Assembly: GCA_963733505.1 (NCBI GenBank)
Contig: CAVTDW010000018.1
Coordinates: forward strand, 52,074 to 116,073
From: JALYXV01 sp963733505
GTDB taxonomy: Bacteria > Actinomycetota > Acidimicrobiia > Acidimicrobiales > Palsa-688
Length of the DNA: 64,000 nucleotides
Reading direction: 5' to 3'
Shown here piece after piece: positions 1-11,824 of the stretch (within the stretch, counting starts at the first letter, position 1; every line of letters starts with the position of its first letter). A program made the position numbers and the translations under genes. The notes under the pieces were generated by a model. The model had not been told where the DNA came from, searched no databases, and saw only the letters and a list, made by a program, of their open reading frames with translations.

Positions 1-2680
<2,680 letters not shown>

Positions 2681-2728
2681 GGCGCTACCGAGTGTACCGG
2701 CGGCCTCAAGCTCGCCAACGGCCAGGTT

Positions 2729-3736
2729 TCAGGCCGCGGGGCCGCGACCGGCGGGGCGCGACTCGTCGTTCGCCCGGATGTCGAACAGTCGTTCCCGCAT
2801 GGCGTACATGACCGCCTCCATGCGTGAGTGCAGGTGGAGCTTCTCCAAGATGTTGCGGACATGGTTCTTCACCGTGTTCTCGGAGATGAACAGGGTGTCC
2901 GCGATCTCGCGGTTGCTCATTCCCCGGGCCACTTGGCGCAGCACGTCGAGTTCGCGGCTGGTGAGGCGGGGGGCGAGATACTGGTCCCGTTCCTCGGCCC
3001 TCTTGGCCAGGGAGTTGAACTCGTTGAGCAGCTTGGAGGCCATGGAAGGCGAGATCAGGCTTTGCCCCTGGGCCACGGCCCGGATCGCATTGGCCACCTC
3101 CTCGACGGAGATCTCCTTCAGCAGGTAGCCGTTCGCCCCCGCCTTGATCGCCTGGTAAAGGTCGTCTTCCTCGTCGCTCACGGTGAGCATCAAGATCTTG
3201 GTGCTGGGGCTGATCTCTCGGATGGCCCGGGCGGCCTCGATGCCGTTCACCCTCGGCATGCGCACATCCATGAGCACCACGTCGGGGGCCAGCTCCTCGG
3301 TCTTGGCGATCGCCTCCTCGCCGTTCTCCGCTTCGGCGACGACTTCGATGTTTTCCTCGGTCGAGAGCACGACGAACAGGCCCCGGCGGAACACCGCCTG
3401 ATCGTCGGCGATCAACACCCGAACGGTGTCGGCGTTGGCATCGTGGGCGGCCGCACTGTGGCTCGAGCGGGGCGCCGCACCCGCCGCACCCGCCGCGGAG
3501 CCGGGCCCGGAGGTCGGCGCCGAGCCGTGCACGGCCGACCGGGACGCCATTGGGTTCGACGGGCGGGACGCTTCGGTCAAGTCGCGCCTCAGGGCCGCGC
3601 TGGCCGCGTCAAACAGGGCGATGTCGCCGTTGTTGCGGTGGTACACGGCCGCGGGCCGACCGGTTTCGGCGTTCACGAAAAAGTAGATCTCACTGCCCTG
3701 CTCGCCCATCTCCAAAGCGGCCTCCTCCGGCGTCAT
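2729..3736 (-). CDS. HPF C-terminal domain fused to NarL/FixJ-type response regulator
   Basis: This reading frame encodes 335 aa. Residues 1-48 match the dimerisation domain found at the C-terminus of long hibernation-promoting factor (MTPEEAALEMG, then FVNAETGRPAAVYHRNNGDIALF). An Ala/Ser/Pro linker (about 50-102) leads into a REC domain (104-222) with acidic pair D111/D112, phospho-acceptor D157, T185 and K207 all present. A LuxR-type helix-turn-helix follows (257-318: LTSRELDVLRQVARGMSN, then SENTVKNHVRNILEKLHLHS). The ATG at 3736 overlaps the stop of the upstream hpf frame as ATGA. Either the two are translationally coupled, or, more likely given other one-base breaks here, they are one gene of about 505 aa. 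No histidine kinase gene is in the window. secA lies 48 bp downstream. Confidence 0.85.
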   Translation of the reverse strand: MTPEEAALEMGEQGSEIYFFVNAETGRPAAVYHRNNGDIALFDAASAALRRDLTEASRPSNPMASRSAVHGSAPTSGPGSAAGAAGAAPRSSHSAAAHDANADTVRVLIADDQAVFRRGLFVVLSTEENIEVVAEAENGEEAIAKTEELAPDVVLMDVRMPRVNGIEAARAIREISPSTKILMLTVSDEEDDLYQAIKAGANGYLLKEISVEEVANAIRAVAQGQSLISPSMASKLLNEFNSLAKRAEERDQYLAPRLTSRELDVLRQVARGMSNREIADTLFISENTVKNHVRNILEKLHLHSRMEAVMYAMRERLFDIRANDESRPAGRGPAA

Positions 3737-4245
3737 TGGCTCGACCCTTGAGTCATTGATGCCCCTATCCGCCGCCTCTCCGGCGTCACGCACGATCCGA
3801 TCCACCACACGCTCCACGACAGATCCACGAAATGATCCGTGGCAGCAAGATCGCCCCGCGCCGTGGACCAATTTGTCGGGAAGTGTACTGACCCGTCGCC
3901 GACCCCGGTCGCGCTGGTCACCCGCACGCAATCCGGCGGGTGTCGCCGGCCCCGCAATCGACGGCCACGGAACCGGTCGGCCTGCTGTTCCAGCTTGCCC
4001 ACGACCCGCTCCACCGCGACGGAGACGTCGGTTGCCGCGGCGTGCGCCCGGACGATGCGGCCCTGGGCGAACAGGGTGATCTCGCACACCTCCCGCTCGG
4101 CGATGCGGGGGTTGCGCTCCTCGGAGAAACACACCTCCACACGATCGATTCCGCACTGACCCGCCAACCTCGCGACCTTTTCGAGGGTGACGCTCCGGAG
4201 CTTCTCCGGAACCTCCACGTTGCGAACCCGGAACGCGATCTCCAT
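3733..4245 (-). CDS. hpf: Ribosome hibernation-promoting factor, N-terminal (S30AE) domain
   Basis: The N-terminal S30AE domain of HPF binds the ribosomal decoding region and helps form inactive ribosomes in stationary phase. The ATG at 4245 has a good ribosome-binding site (GGGAGGA, 6 nt upstream). Residues 1 to about 95 read as a normal S30AE domain (MEIAFRVRNVEVPEKLR, VEVCFSEERNPRI, VAVERVVGKLEQQADRF). After about residue 100 the frame becomes Trp-rich and unlike the family, while the next frame carries the expected linker (VVERVVDRIVRDAGEA) leading into the HPF C-terminal domain at 3736. One missing base in a G run between about 3850 and 3955 would join both frames into a 505-aa HPF-response-regulator fusion. 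As deposited, this frame ends TGA at 3733 inside an ATGA overlap. Confidence 0.85.
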   Translation of the reverse strand: MEIAFRVRNVEVPEKLRSVTLEKVARLAGQCGIDRVEVCFSEERNPRIAEREVCEITLFAQGRIVRAHAAATDVSVAVERVVGKLEQQADRFRGRRLRGRRHPPDCVRVTSATGVGDGSVHFPTNWSTARGDLAATDHFVDLSWSVWWIGSCVTPERRRIGASMTQGSSQ

Positions 4246-4666
4246 GCCGGTCCTCCCGCGAGTGGTTCGATTCGGGTAGGGATTGCATGGGCCCGTGCGG
4301 CTGACCTGGTCTTTGACCCCACACTCGCCTGCAGCGGCAGTTGCGGGAAGGCGGCGGCGGCAACAGACACCGGACTGGTCGCCCGGTCTCGTCACCCAAC
4401 GTCACCCATGAAACCCGCTTGGCGCCGTCTCCGCCCCAGGCCGACAGCCGGCCTGTGAACGGGCAGGGCTTACTCCTAAGTCGCACCATGCTCAGCAACC
4501 ACGGGTTGCCTTACGTGGGTCGTTTCGCCTGCGACTGGCATCGACTTGCAACCACAGACCCGCACGAGGCCCATACGGCAGTGTAGGGACATCGGGTCCG
4601 CTCCGGTGGGGATGGGCAGCCGGCCCCGACTCAGCCGGCCGACCCCGGACGGCAGCCAGCTCGGAC
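4246..4666. other. Intergenic region upstream of hpf, no gene supported
   Basis: No convincing coding frame on either strand. It must contain the hpf promoter; no clear -35/-10 pair stands out. The element GACTCAGCCGGC occurs twice (about 4627 and 4668) beside the 3' end of the isomerase gene. Confidence 0.5.
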
Positions 4667-5732
4667 TCAGCCGGCTCGGAGTTGGTCCTTCAGCTCGGCC
4701 AGGATGGGCACGGGACCAGGATCGATCCCCTCCTCGGCGGCCAGCCAGAACGACACCAGGTCCCCCATCAGGATCAGGTCGAACAGTTGCGCCAGATCCC
4801 CGTCGCCTTGGGCCCGTACCTCGACGATCGACGCCACCACCTCTCGCATCACGTCCGCGATCAGGTCGAAACGGCGGCTCACCTGCGGATGCTCGCCGTC
4901 GTGGCGGAGTTGCACCAAGGTGAGCAACTGGCGGCTGACGTCGCCGTGCTGCCCCCACCCGCACACCTCGTTGTGGCACAGCTCCGGCTGGGTGCTCCAA
5001 AACGCCGGCGCCTTGGCGTTCTCGTTGATCTGGGTCTTCCACCGCTGCGCCGCGGCGGCGCCCACCAACCCGCCGCCATGCACCAACGGCCAGGTCCGAC
5101 CGATGCGCCGGGCCAGCGCGGCGGCCTCGCCGCCCTCCCCCGCCCCCACCAACTGGTCGCGCCGGGGCTTGAGGAACTCCACCGTCTGGCCGATCCACGA
5201 CCGCGCCCCCCGGAACAACCCGAGGTCCTCGAGCACCACCAACGGCGGGATCGCCATCGCCGCCACCGCGGTCCGGGGCTGGGGCAGGTCGGCCGGTACC
5301 GGAATCACCGGCGCACGCCATCCCGTCGCCAAACGGGCCAGTTCCCCGCCGCCGGTCACGGCGACCACCCGGGCGCCGTTGAGGGCGGCCGTGGTGGTTG
5401 CCTCGATCGTCTCCTCGGTATCGCCCGAGGCGGAGATGGCGAACACCAGCGTTGCCTCCCCGACGAACGCCGGGCACTCATAGGACTTCACGACCACCGC
5501 GGGCACGGGCAGGAGCGCACCCGCGGTCGCCAGCAGGATGTCGCCCGCGATGCCGCTGCCGCCCATGCCGAACACGACGATGTGTTCGACCGACTCGCCG
5601 TCGGCCAGGGCCCTGACGGCTGCGCTCACCGACGTCCGCCGAGGCCGCGGCCACCGCCGCCTCGATCTGTTCGGGCAGGCCGGCCGTGGCCTCGAAGATC
5701 CCCTCGGTATCGACCACTGCCGACGTCACCAC
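4667..5732 (-). CDS. SIS-domain phosphosugar isomerase (bifunctional PGI/PMI type), one-base break
   Basis: This family interconverts fructose-6-P with glucose-6-P and/or mannose-6-P and so feeds mannose donors. The GTG at 5732 gives VTSAVVDTEGIFEATAGLPE in one frame; from about 5629 the protein continues in another with the SIS signature VVFGMGGSGIAGD and ISASGDTEETIEA, then the C-terminal domain (KTQINENAKAPAFW, PELCHNEVCGW) to the stop at 4667. Removing one base near 5610-5630 gives 354 aa, the usual length. The GTG at 5629 could start only a truncated protein lacking the N-terminal helix. It sits 22 bp after the Trm112-like gene and next to phosphomannomutase, matching the Rv3256c-Rv3257c neighbourhood of M. 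tuberculosis. Confidence 0.85.
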
Positions 5733-5754
5733 GTGAGCTGCACCAAACCCCCGC

Positions 5755-6009
5755 TCACCCGGCCGAGGATTCGGCGGGGTCGAAGGTGGGCTTGATCCCG
5801 TCGGCTGCCGCCTTGGCCACGAGCCGGGTGTCTTCGGCGTCGTCGACGGTCACGGCTTCGTCGATCAGCATGATCGGGATGTCGTCGGCGACGGCGTAGC
5901 GGCGCTTCAGGCGGGGGTTGTACAGCGTGTCCTCGTCGGCGAAGTACAGCAGCGGCCCCTTGTCCTCCGGGCAGGCCAGTATCTCCAGCAGCTTGGGATC
6001 GAGTGCCAT
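5755..6009 (-). CDS. Trm112-like small protein
   Basis: An 84-aa protein starting MALDPKLLEILACPEDKGP and containing LYNPRLKRRYAVADDIPIML, which is the Trm112/YcaR family pattern. Eukaryotic Trm112 activates methyltransferases; the bacterial short forms have no firmly established role. Only one Cys of the usual zinc-knuckle set is obvious (ACPED), so metal binding is doubtful. It lies 5 bp from phosphomannomutase and 22 bp from the phosphosugar isomerase on the same strand, so it is very likely co-transcribed with both. Confidence 0.85.
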   Translation of the reverse strand: MALDPKLLEILACPEDKGPLLYFADEDTLYNPRLKRRYAVADDIPIMLIDEAVTVDDAEDTRLVAKAAADGIKPTFDPAESSAG

Positions 6010-6014
6010 GGCTT

Positions 6015-7379
6015 CTACGACTCCTTGATCAGGGCGACAACCTCGGCGGTGTGTTCCTCGCACGCCGCCGGCGTCGCCGCTTCCAGGTTGAGCCGCAACA
6101 ACGGCTCGGTGTTGGACGGCCGCAGGTTGAACCACCAGTCGCCCACGTCGACGGTCAAGCCGTCGACCCACTCCTGGGTCACGCCCGGTCGCGCCGCCGG
6201 GTCGAAGGCCGCGGCAATCCGGCCGATGACGGCGTTGGGGTCGTCCACCTCGGTGTTGATCTCACCCGAATCGGCGTAGCGCTCGAACGGCTTGCGCAGC
6301 TCCGACAGCGGCTGGTCGGACTTCGAGAGCACTTCGAGGACCACGAGGGCGGCGACGGAACCGGAGTCGGCCCGGTAGTTGTCCCGGAAGTAGTAGTGCC
6401 CGGAGTGCTCGCCCCCGAAGATGGCGCCGGTCTCGGCCATCACGGACTTGATGAACGAGTGACCCACCCGGGTCCGAATCGGCGTGCCCCCGCGCTCGGT
6501 GATGATCTCGGGCACCGACTTGGAGCAGATCAGGTTGTACAGGACCGACGAACCGGGGTACTTCTCGAGCATGGCCGCCGCCACCAGAGCGGTCGTCGTC
6601 GAACCCGACAACGGCTGGGCCTTGTCGTCCACCAGGAAGCACCGGTCGGCGTCGCCGTCGAAGGCCAGGCCCACGTCCGCCCCGACCGCCAGCACGCGAG
6701 CCTGAAGATCGCGCAGGTTGGCCAGCTGGATGGGGTCGGCGGGGTGGTTGGGGAAGTTGCCGTCGAGCTCGCCGTACATGACCTCGAGGTCGAAGGGCAG
6801 CTCCGAGAACAGCCGGGGCACGACCATGCCGCCCATCCCGTTGGCCGTGTCGGCAACCACCCGCAGGGGCCGCAGGACGTCCCGATCGACGAACGACCGC
6901 ACATGGGTGGCGAAGTCGTCGAGCATGTCGCCGGTGCTGACCGCCCCCCGCTCCCCGGCGGCGGCCGCTGCCGACGGCGCGTCGGCGGACGCGGCCACGG
7001 CCGCCTTGATCTCGGCCAGCCCGGTGTCCTCGCCCACCGGTCGGGCACCCGACAGGCACAGCTTGATCCCGTTGTACCGGGCCGGATTGTGCGACGCCGT
7101 GAACATCGCCCCCGGTGCGTCCAGGCGCCCCGAGGCGAAATACAGCTCGTCGGTCGACATCAATCCGAGGTCGACGACGTCGGTGCCCGTCGCCGTGACC
7201 CCGTCGATAAACGCCTGCGTCAGCTCGACACCGGACTCCCGCATGTCCCGCCCCACCAGGATTCGGGGAGCGTCGACGAAGCCCGCGAAGGCGGTGCCGA
7301 TGCGCCGCACCAGGCCAGCGTTGAGCTGGTCGGGCACCACACCCCGGATGTCGTAGGCCTTGAAGAGGGTGTCGAGCAT
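6015..7379 (-). CDS. manB: Phosphomannomutase/phosphoglucomutase
   Basis: A 454-aa alpha-D-phosphohexomutase converting mannose-6-P to mannose-1-P, the precursor of GDP-mannose; many members also act on glucose phosphates. It starts MLDTLFKAYDIRGVVPDQL. It has the phosphoserine loop TASHNPARYNG, the metal loop DGDADRCF, the sugar-specificity loop GGEHSGHYYFRDN and the phosphate-binding loop RPSNTEPLLRL. Length and domain order are normal. It is followed closely by the Trm112-like and isomerase genes. With the mannose-1-P guanylyltransferase at 33-34 kb it completes the route to GDP-mannose. The symbol follows actinobacterial usage (pmmA is also used). Confidence 0.95.
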   Translation of the reverse strand: MLDTLFKAYDIRGVVPDQLNAGLVRRIGTAFAGFVDAPRILVGRDMRESGVELTQAFIDGVTATGTDVVDLGLMSTDELYFASGRLDAPGAMFTASHNPARYNGIKLCLSGARPVGEDTGLAEIKAAVAASADAPSAAAAAGERGAVSTGDMLDDFATHVRSFVDRDVLRPLRVVADTANGMGGMVVPRLFSELPFDLEVMYGELDGNFPNHPADPIQLANLRDLQARVLAVGADVGLAFDGDADRCFLVDDKAQPLSGSTTTALVAAAMLEKYPGSSVLYNLICSKSVPEIITERGGTPIRTRVGHSFIKSVMAETGAIFGGEHSGHYYFRDNYRADSGSVAALVVLEVLSKSDQPLSELRKPFERYADSGEINTEVDDPNAVIGRIAAAFDPAARPGVTQEWVDGLTVDVGDWWFNLRPSNTEPLLRLNLEAATPAACEEHTAEVVALIKES

Positions 7380-7418
7380 GGCGGGCTCGACCTTAGTTGG
7401 GGCTGGGAAAGGGGTCAG

Positions 7419-10321
7419 TCACGGTGCAGATTCGCCGGTCTCCCCGCTCACGTCCCGACCGGCTGGAGCCGGCCCGGACCCGCCCGAGCCGTCAACATCG
7501 CTCCCGTGGCGCTGCGGCTCGACCTGCGTCGCAGGCCCATCGGTCTCATCGCGGGTCGGGCCGCCCGGCCCGCGCGGCCCACCCAGCCACGCCGTCTCGC
7601 CGTCGGCGTCGTCGCCCACATCGGGCGCCGCAGCCGTTCGGTCCGGGCCGGCTCCGCCAGCTCCGAAGGACTCCTCGGTCGCGGCCGTCGTACCGCTCGC
7701 CCCTCGGGGGCTGTTGCGCGTCCCGCGCCGTCAGGGGCACCGGAGCCACGGACGGCACCGGGCGCGGGGCCGAGTCCGCCCGGGAACCCCAGCCACGCGT
7801 CGATCTCGTCGGTGCCCGAGGCGCCGGCCTGGCCCGGCGCGCCGGCGCCCATCCCCGCCGCCAGCTCCCGTTGCATCCGGACATACGCCTCGTCGAGGCC
7901 GGCAACCGCGACCACGTCCGGGGTACTGGCGAGCGCCCGGCCGGCATTGGCGAAGGCCACCGGCTTGGCCCGGACCAGCCAAACCAACGCGGCCAGTCCC
8001 ATGATCCCGAACAGGTAGCCGAACCAGTCCACCGGCGTGTAGCCGTAGTGCACCGTCACGTGGTGCGACGTCGGGATGACGACCATCAGGTTGGGGGCGA
8101 CGCGATACGGACCCTTGGCCCCGGAGGCTTGCCAGTTGGGGAAGTACGAGACTTTCACCAGGACCGGCACGCCGACCGTGTCCACGTTGAACGACACCGA
8201 ATGGTCACTCGACTTGATCTGGTCGACCTGCACCGGCTGGAGCGCCGTCCGAGGCGGGTCGGTGCTCATGGGTGCCACCCGGCTCCACGCCTTGGGTCCC
8301 GACGCGGCGTACAGCACGTCCGCCCGGTTCTGATCGAGGTACCACGACTGCGAGGCATCGAGCCACGGTTTGCCGCCCTTGGCGATGCCATTCATCACGA
8401 CCGGCTGATTGATCAGGGGGGCCACGATCTGCGAGTCCGCGACCTCGTAGACCTTCCAGGTGCGCTCCTTGACCCCGTTCTGGGTGCCACCGGAATAGGT
8501 GACCGGCCACGGCCCCGAGGTCGCGCACCAGTTGCAGGTCAGGATCGACATCGGCCTGCGCCTGGGTCTCGGGGGTGAGCGCCATGTAGTAGCGGACCCC
8601 CATCAGCTGCAGGTGCCGGACTCCGTCGGCGACGTTGGGGGCCGACGGGTAGGTGAGACCTCGCACCGGGTCGGACGGTTGCAGCGACAACTCGGCGGCG
8701 TTGATGAAGTGATACGGCGTGGTGGCCGACGATTCGTAGTAGAGGCCTTCCATCGAACCGATGCAGCTCTTGGTCCAATAGGGCAGGAGCATCAGGGCGT
8801 CGGGGGTTCCCATCTGGTCCAGTCCCGGCTCGTACTCCCACATGGCGCGGCCACACCCGTTGTCCTTGCCGACCTTCTTCATGGTGTCGATCAGGCCGAA
8901 ATACTCCGCCCGCCGGGATTTGGTACTCGACTCGTACCCGCTGTAGTTCCAGTTGGCCCAACCGGGGATGAACGAGGTGTCGGAGTTGCTGATCCCGAGC
9001 CATTTGTACTTGCCGGTTCGGCTGTCGATCGAGCCGCCGGGCAGGCCGTGCAGCGGGAAGCCCACCCAGATCCACACCGCCAGCGCCGCGACCACGGGCA
9101 GGGCCAGCGTCGACAGCCGCGACCAGTACGGCACCGGGCCGTCCTTCAAGGGCTCGATGAGGGCCGCGCCCCCCTCGGCGACGGCCACACCCGCCAGCAG
9201 GTAGAGACACAGGAACCAGAACGGCAGGACCCGTGCGTTCCACAGCCGGGCCTGGGGCGCGAAGCGGAAGACCAGGACCGACAGCGTCGCCATGACGCTG
9301 ATGAAGATCCCGAATTTCTGGCGGCGCAGGATGGACACGGCGAAGCCGACCAGGGCCAGCACGTAGAGCCACAGCATGTGGGCCGGAAACAGGTTGTGGT
9401 AGTACTGCCGCACCTTTTCGTAGCCCATGTCGGTGGCGTAGGGCAGGCGCAGCAGGAACGGCAGCCACCAGAACGCCGCCAGTCCCGCAGCCACCGCGAA
9501 CACCGGGGTGATCCAGCGCCAACTCCGGCGGTCCCAGCGCATGAGGGTGAGGACGAGTGCGCCGACGATGGCGAATATCGCAGGCAGCAGGTGGGACAAT
9601 CCCGTCACGACCAGCACGACCGCAGCCAGCGCCCGGTATTTTCCCGTCTCCAAGCCTCTCGCGACCAGACCCAGGAAGACGAGGGCGGCGGACAGGCTGA
9701 TCGAGAATCCGAACTCGCCCGCCAGCGTGGAGGCGATGTTGCCTCCGTAGATCGTGAAGTTACGCGAGAAGAGGAACGGCAAGGTGGCGGCGGCCAGGCA
9801 CACCGGGCCGGGGAAGCGGAAGCGGGCCAGGCGGCCGAAGATGTAGGCGGCCAGCGGCAGGGACACCAGCCCGAGAACCGAGATCAGCTTGAACGCCACG
9901 TTGTACGGCATGACGACGCTGGCGATGACGATGAGCAGACTCGGCAGCGGGAAGTAGAACACGAGTGAGGGGAATCCGGCGTACCAGTCCGGAGCCCAGC
10001 CGGTCAGCCGGAAATGGGGCAGCAGGTGATCGCGGAGAAATGCGGGCTGCCAGACGTGAGCCCCCATGTCGCCACCCGACGCCGTCGTGTTCAGAAATAG
10101 CTTGGACGGCTGGAGGTATTTGAAGACGAAGCCGCACAGGAACGACACGATGACGAGGGTGATGATCGCCTCGGGCCAGTTGATCGACTCGGGCAGGTGC
10201 CACCGCCGGCGCGGTTCGTCAGGCCCGCGTTCGTCGAGCCCGAAGGCGAATTCCCCTCCTCCACCACGTCGTCGCCGGCAGCCGGACTGGGTGGACGGTC
10301 GGTGACATCGACAGCGGTCAT
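7419..10321 (-). CDS. Large polytopic membrane protein (PTPS-related / GT-C-like), three one-base breaks
   Basis: One gene of about 967 aa appears in three frames. The N-terminus is MTAVDVTDRPPSPAAGDD from the ATG at 10321. After a GGGG run near 10250 the frame changes to the main body (WHLPESINWPEAIITLVIVS) with about ten hydrophobic helices such as LPLAAYIFGRL and LWLYVLALVGFAVSIL. Near 8515, at another GGGG, it shifts again to WPVTYSGGTQNGVKERTWKV and a last helix WFGYLFGIMGLAALVWLV. A third shift between about 7620 and 7730 leads to the acidic end WLGGPRGPGGPTRDETDGP, stopping at 7419. It resembles bacterial 'PTPS-related' membrane proteins proposed as GT-C-like transferases; substrate unknown. 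Its place among envelope sugar genes suggests glycan or lipid glycosylation. Confidence 0.75.
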
Positions 10322-10393
10322 GGCGCCACCATGTTGCCCTGATTCGGACCCGTTGGGCGATCATGCCCGTCGAGGTCGGAGACGACCGCCAGG

Positions 10394-10564
10394 TCAGCGC
10401 TCGCCGGCCGCCAAATCCAACAGCCGCGCCAGGGGCAGCTTGCCCTGATAGCCCTCCCACCAGCGAAGGTCGCAGGCGGAGCAACTCTTCAATATGACGC
10501 GCTCACCGGCGACGGACAAGGTGATCTCGACCATCTGATGGGCTTCGCACTGGGGACACTGCAA
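10394..10564 (-). CDS. Small zinc-ribbon protein
   Basis: A 56-aa protein with two Cys pairs (CPQCEAHQMVEI and CSACDLRWWEG) spaced as in a zinc ribbon, followed by a short helix (LPLARLLDLAAGER). I chose the TTG at 10564 because an AGGAGG Shine-Dalgarno lies 8 nt upstream and because this start keeps the first Cys pair; the internal ATG would lose it. Function unknown. The ends of the membrane protein (start 10321) and CPBP (stop 10705) flank it on the same strand. Confidence 0.7.
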   Translation of the reverse strand: MQCPQCEAHQMVEITLSVAGERVILKSCSACDLRWWEGYQGKLPLARLLDLAAGER

Positions 10565-10660
10565 CGGTGGGGCCTCCTGGTCGGGACATGAGCTTGCCCC
10601 ACTACATCGGCACGATCCTGGGCGGCCTTGATGGATGGCACCATCCGGCGTCCTCGCCGC

Positions 10661-10699
10661 TTTGGGGTCGCGGCTTTGGGGTCGCGGCTTTGGGTCGCG
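10661..10699. repeat. 14-bp tandem repeat, about 2.7 copies
   Basis: TTTGGGGTCGCGGC repeats with a 14-bp period at 10661, 10675 and 10689; the last copy has one G fewer. It lies in the 140-bp gap between the zinc-ribbon start and the CPBP stop. Confidence 0.8.
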
Positions 10700-10704
10700 T
10701 CGGC

Positions 10705-11424
10705 TTAGCGCCGCAGCGTCAAGGTGAGCACCGTGACGGCGTTGAACGCGGCGTGGGCCACGATCCCCGGCCCCAACCGGCCCGTCTTGTGGGCCAGGAA
10801 CCCCAGGATGAGCCCGAACAGCACCAGGGCAGCCAGCTGCAGGGGCTCGAAGTGGGCCAGGCCGAACACCAGCGCCGATCCCACCACGCCCGGGATGGGG
10901 CCGAGCCACCGCGACAGCGAGCGCAGCAACAACCCCCGGAAGAACAGCTCCTCCACGATGGGGGCGCCGATGGCGAGGAACAGCACCAGCACCGAGACCT
11001 GCAGCGCCCCATGGATGGCTGCGGTGTCGGTCTTGGCCGGTGCCTCGAGGCGGTGGCGCAGGGTTGGGTCCGCCCGCTCGAAGGGCCAGTAGAGCAGCGG
11101 GATGAGCGCCAGTTGGGTCCCGACCCCGACGACGATCCCGACCCCGGCGTCGAACGGCCATCGGAAAAACAGGCCGTAGTCGGCCCGCAGGTCGCCCGAC
11201 CCGCGGAACCGGCTGTAGAGCACCACGCCACCGATGAGGCCGATCCAGAGCCCCGTGAGACCCAAGATGGTGACGGGCAGGGGCACCGGTTGGCTCGAGC
11301 CTTGGTGGTACCCGACCGCGCCGGCGGCGATCTGGATGCCGATGCCGCTGAGCAGCGTCCCGACGAGGAACGCGCCCACGGCCTCGCTCAACCCCGAATG
11401 CTTCGGGGTAGGAGGGCGCGGCAC
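10705..11424 (-). CDS. CPBP-family intramembrane metalloprotease
   Basis: A 239-aa membrane protein of the CAAX protease/bacteriocin-processing (CPBP, Abi) family. It has the glutamate motif VEELFFRGLLLRSL, the following FGLAHFEPLQL with the second-motif histidine, and the HAAFNA motif near the C-terminus, so the putative zinc ligands and catalytic Glu are intact. Hydrophobic helices include LIGGVVLYSRF, VVGVGTQLALIPLLYW and LVLFGLILGFLAHK. Substrates of bacterial members are mostly unknown. Its nearest minus-strand neighbour upstream is DUF3499. Confidence 0.9.
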   Translation of the reverse strand: MPRPPTPKHSGLSEAVGAFLVGTLLSGIGIQIAAGAVGYHQGSSQPVPLPVTILGLTGLWIGLIGGVVLYSRFRGSGDLRADYGLFFRWPFDAGVGIVVGVGTQLALIPLLYWPFERADPTLRHRLEAPAKTDTAAIHGALQVSVLVLFLAIGAPIVEELFFRGLLLRSLSRWLGPIPGVVGSALVFGLAHFEPLQLAALVLFGLILGFLAHKTGRLGPGIVAHAAFNAVTVLTLTLRR

Positions 11425-11459
11425 CGCCTCAGTCTCGAGGGATTCTCAGCGCCCGACGC

Positions 11460-11729
11460 TCAGACGGCGATCGCCGGTGGGGCTTCGTGGGCCGCGGTCG
11501 GAGTCGGAGGGGGCGTAGCGGTCGACCGGGCGGTGCGCCGGTCGTGGAAGGACCAACCCTTCGGGGGGCGCAGCCTCCCGGCGTGAGCGGCGCACAGGGC
11601 GCTGTGGTGTCCGCCGGTGTCGGCATCGGAATCATCCAGCCAGACGTGCTGTCCGGCGTAGTCGTAACTGAGCCACGCCGACGCCGGCGCGCCGCAACCA
11701 GGACGAGCGCACCTCTGGGTTCCCGCCAT
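11460..11729 (-). CDS. DUF3499-family protein
   Basis: An 89-aa protein from the ATG at 11729 (MAGTQRCARPGCGAPASA). Two Cys pairs (CARPGC and the later LCAAHAGRL), the SYDYAGQHVWL strand and PPKGWSFHDRR match the actinobacterial DUF3499 family, here with a Pro/Ala tail. In mycobacteria this gene (Rv3258c) lies beside phosphomannomutase and near fbiAB, the same broad neighbourhood as here. Function unknown; a small zinc-binding role is plausible from the Cys pattern. A -10-like TACGGT lies exactly 6 nt before the ATG, so the mRNA may be leaderless. Confidence 0.85.
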   Translation of the reverse strand: MAGTQRCARPGCGAPASAWLSYDYAGQHVWLDDSDADTGGHHSALCAAHAGRLRPPKGWSFHDRRTARSTATPPPTPTAAHEAPPAIAV

Positions 11730-11735
11730 GCATTC

Positions 11736-11741
11736 ACCGTA
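11736..11741 (-). promoter_or_regulatory. -10 box of DUF3499 gene, leaderless arrangement
   Basis: TACGGT on the minus strand ends 6 nt before the ATG, which puts the expected transcription start on the first base of the start codon. No clear -35. Confidence 0.45.
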
Positions 11742-11812
11742 TCCCCGACCACCCGGCCAAAACGTGGATGGCCCGAACCGATCGATGAGCCTGTTACCCA
11801 CCTTGGCCCGCG

Positions 11813-11818
11813 TACGAT
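11813..11818 (+). promoter_or_regulatory. -10 box of ftsH, leaderless arrangement
   Basis: TACGAT ends 6 nt before the ftsH ATG (11825), placing the predicted +1 at the A of ATG. There is no Shine-Dalgarno before this ATG, which fits leaderless translation. Confidence 0.5.
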
Positions 11819-11824
11819 GTCTGC

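Noticed and set aside
3733..3900. Programmed ribosomal frameshift between hpf and the regulator
   Set aside because: No slippery heptamer or downstream structure was evident, and similar one-base breaks in unrelated genes point to sequence error or simple ATGA coupling.
8499..9968. Long plus-strand frame rich in His, Gln and Arg opposite the membrane protein
   Set aside because: Typical antisense shadow of a hydrophobic high-GC gene.
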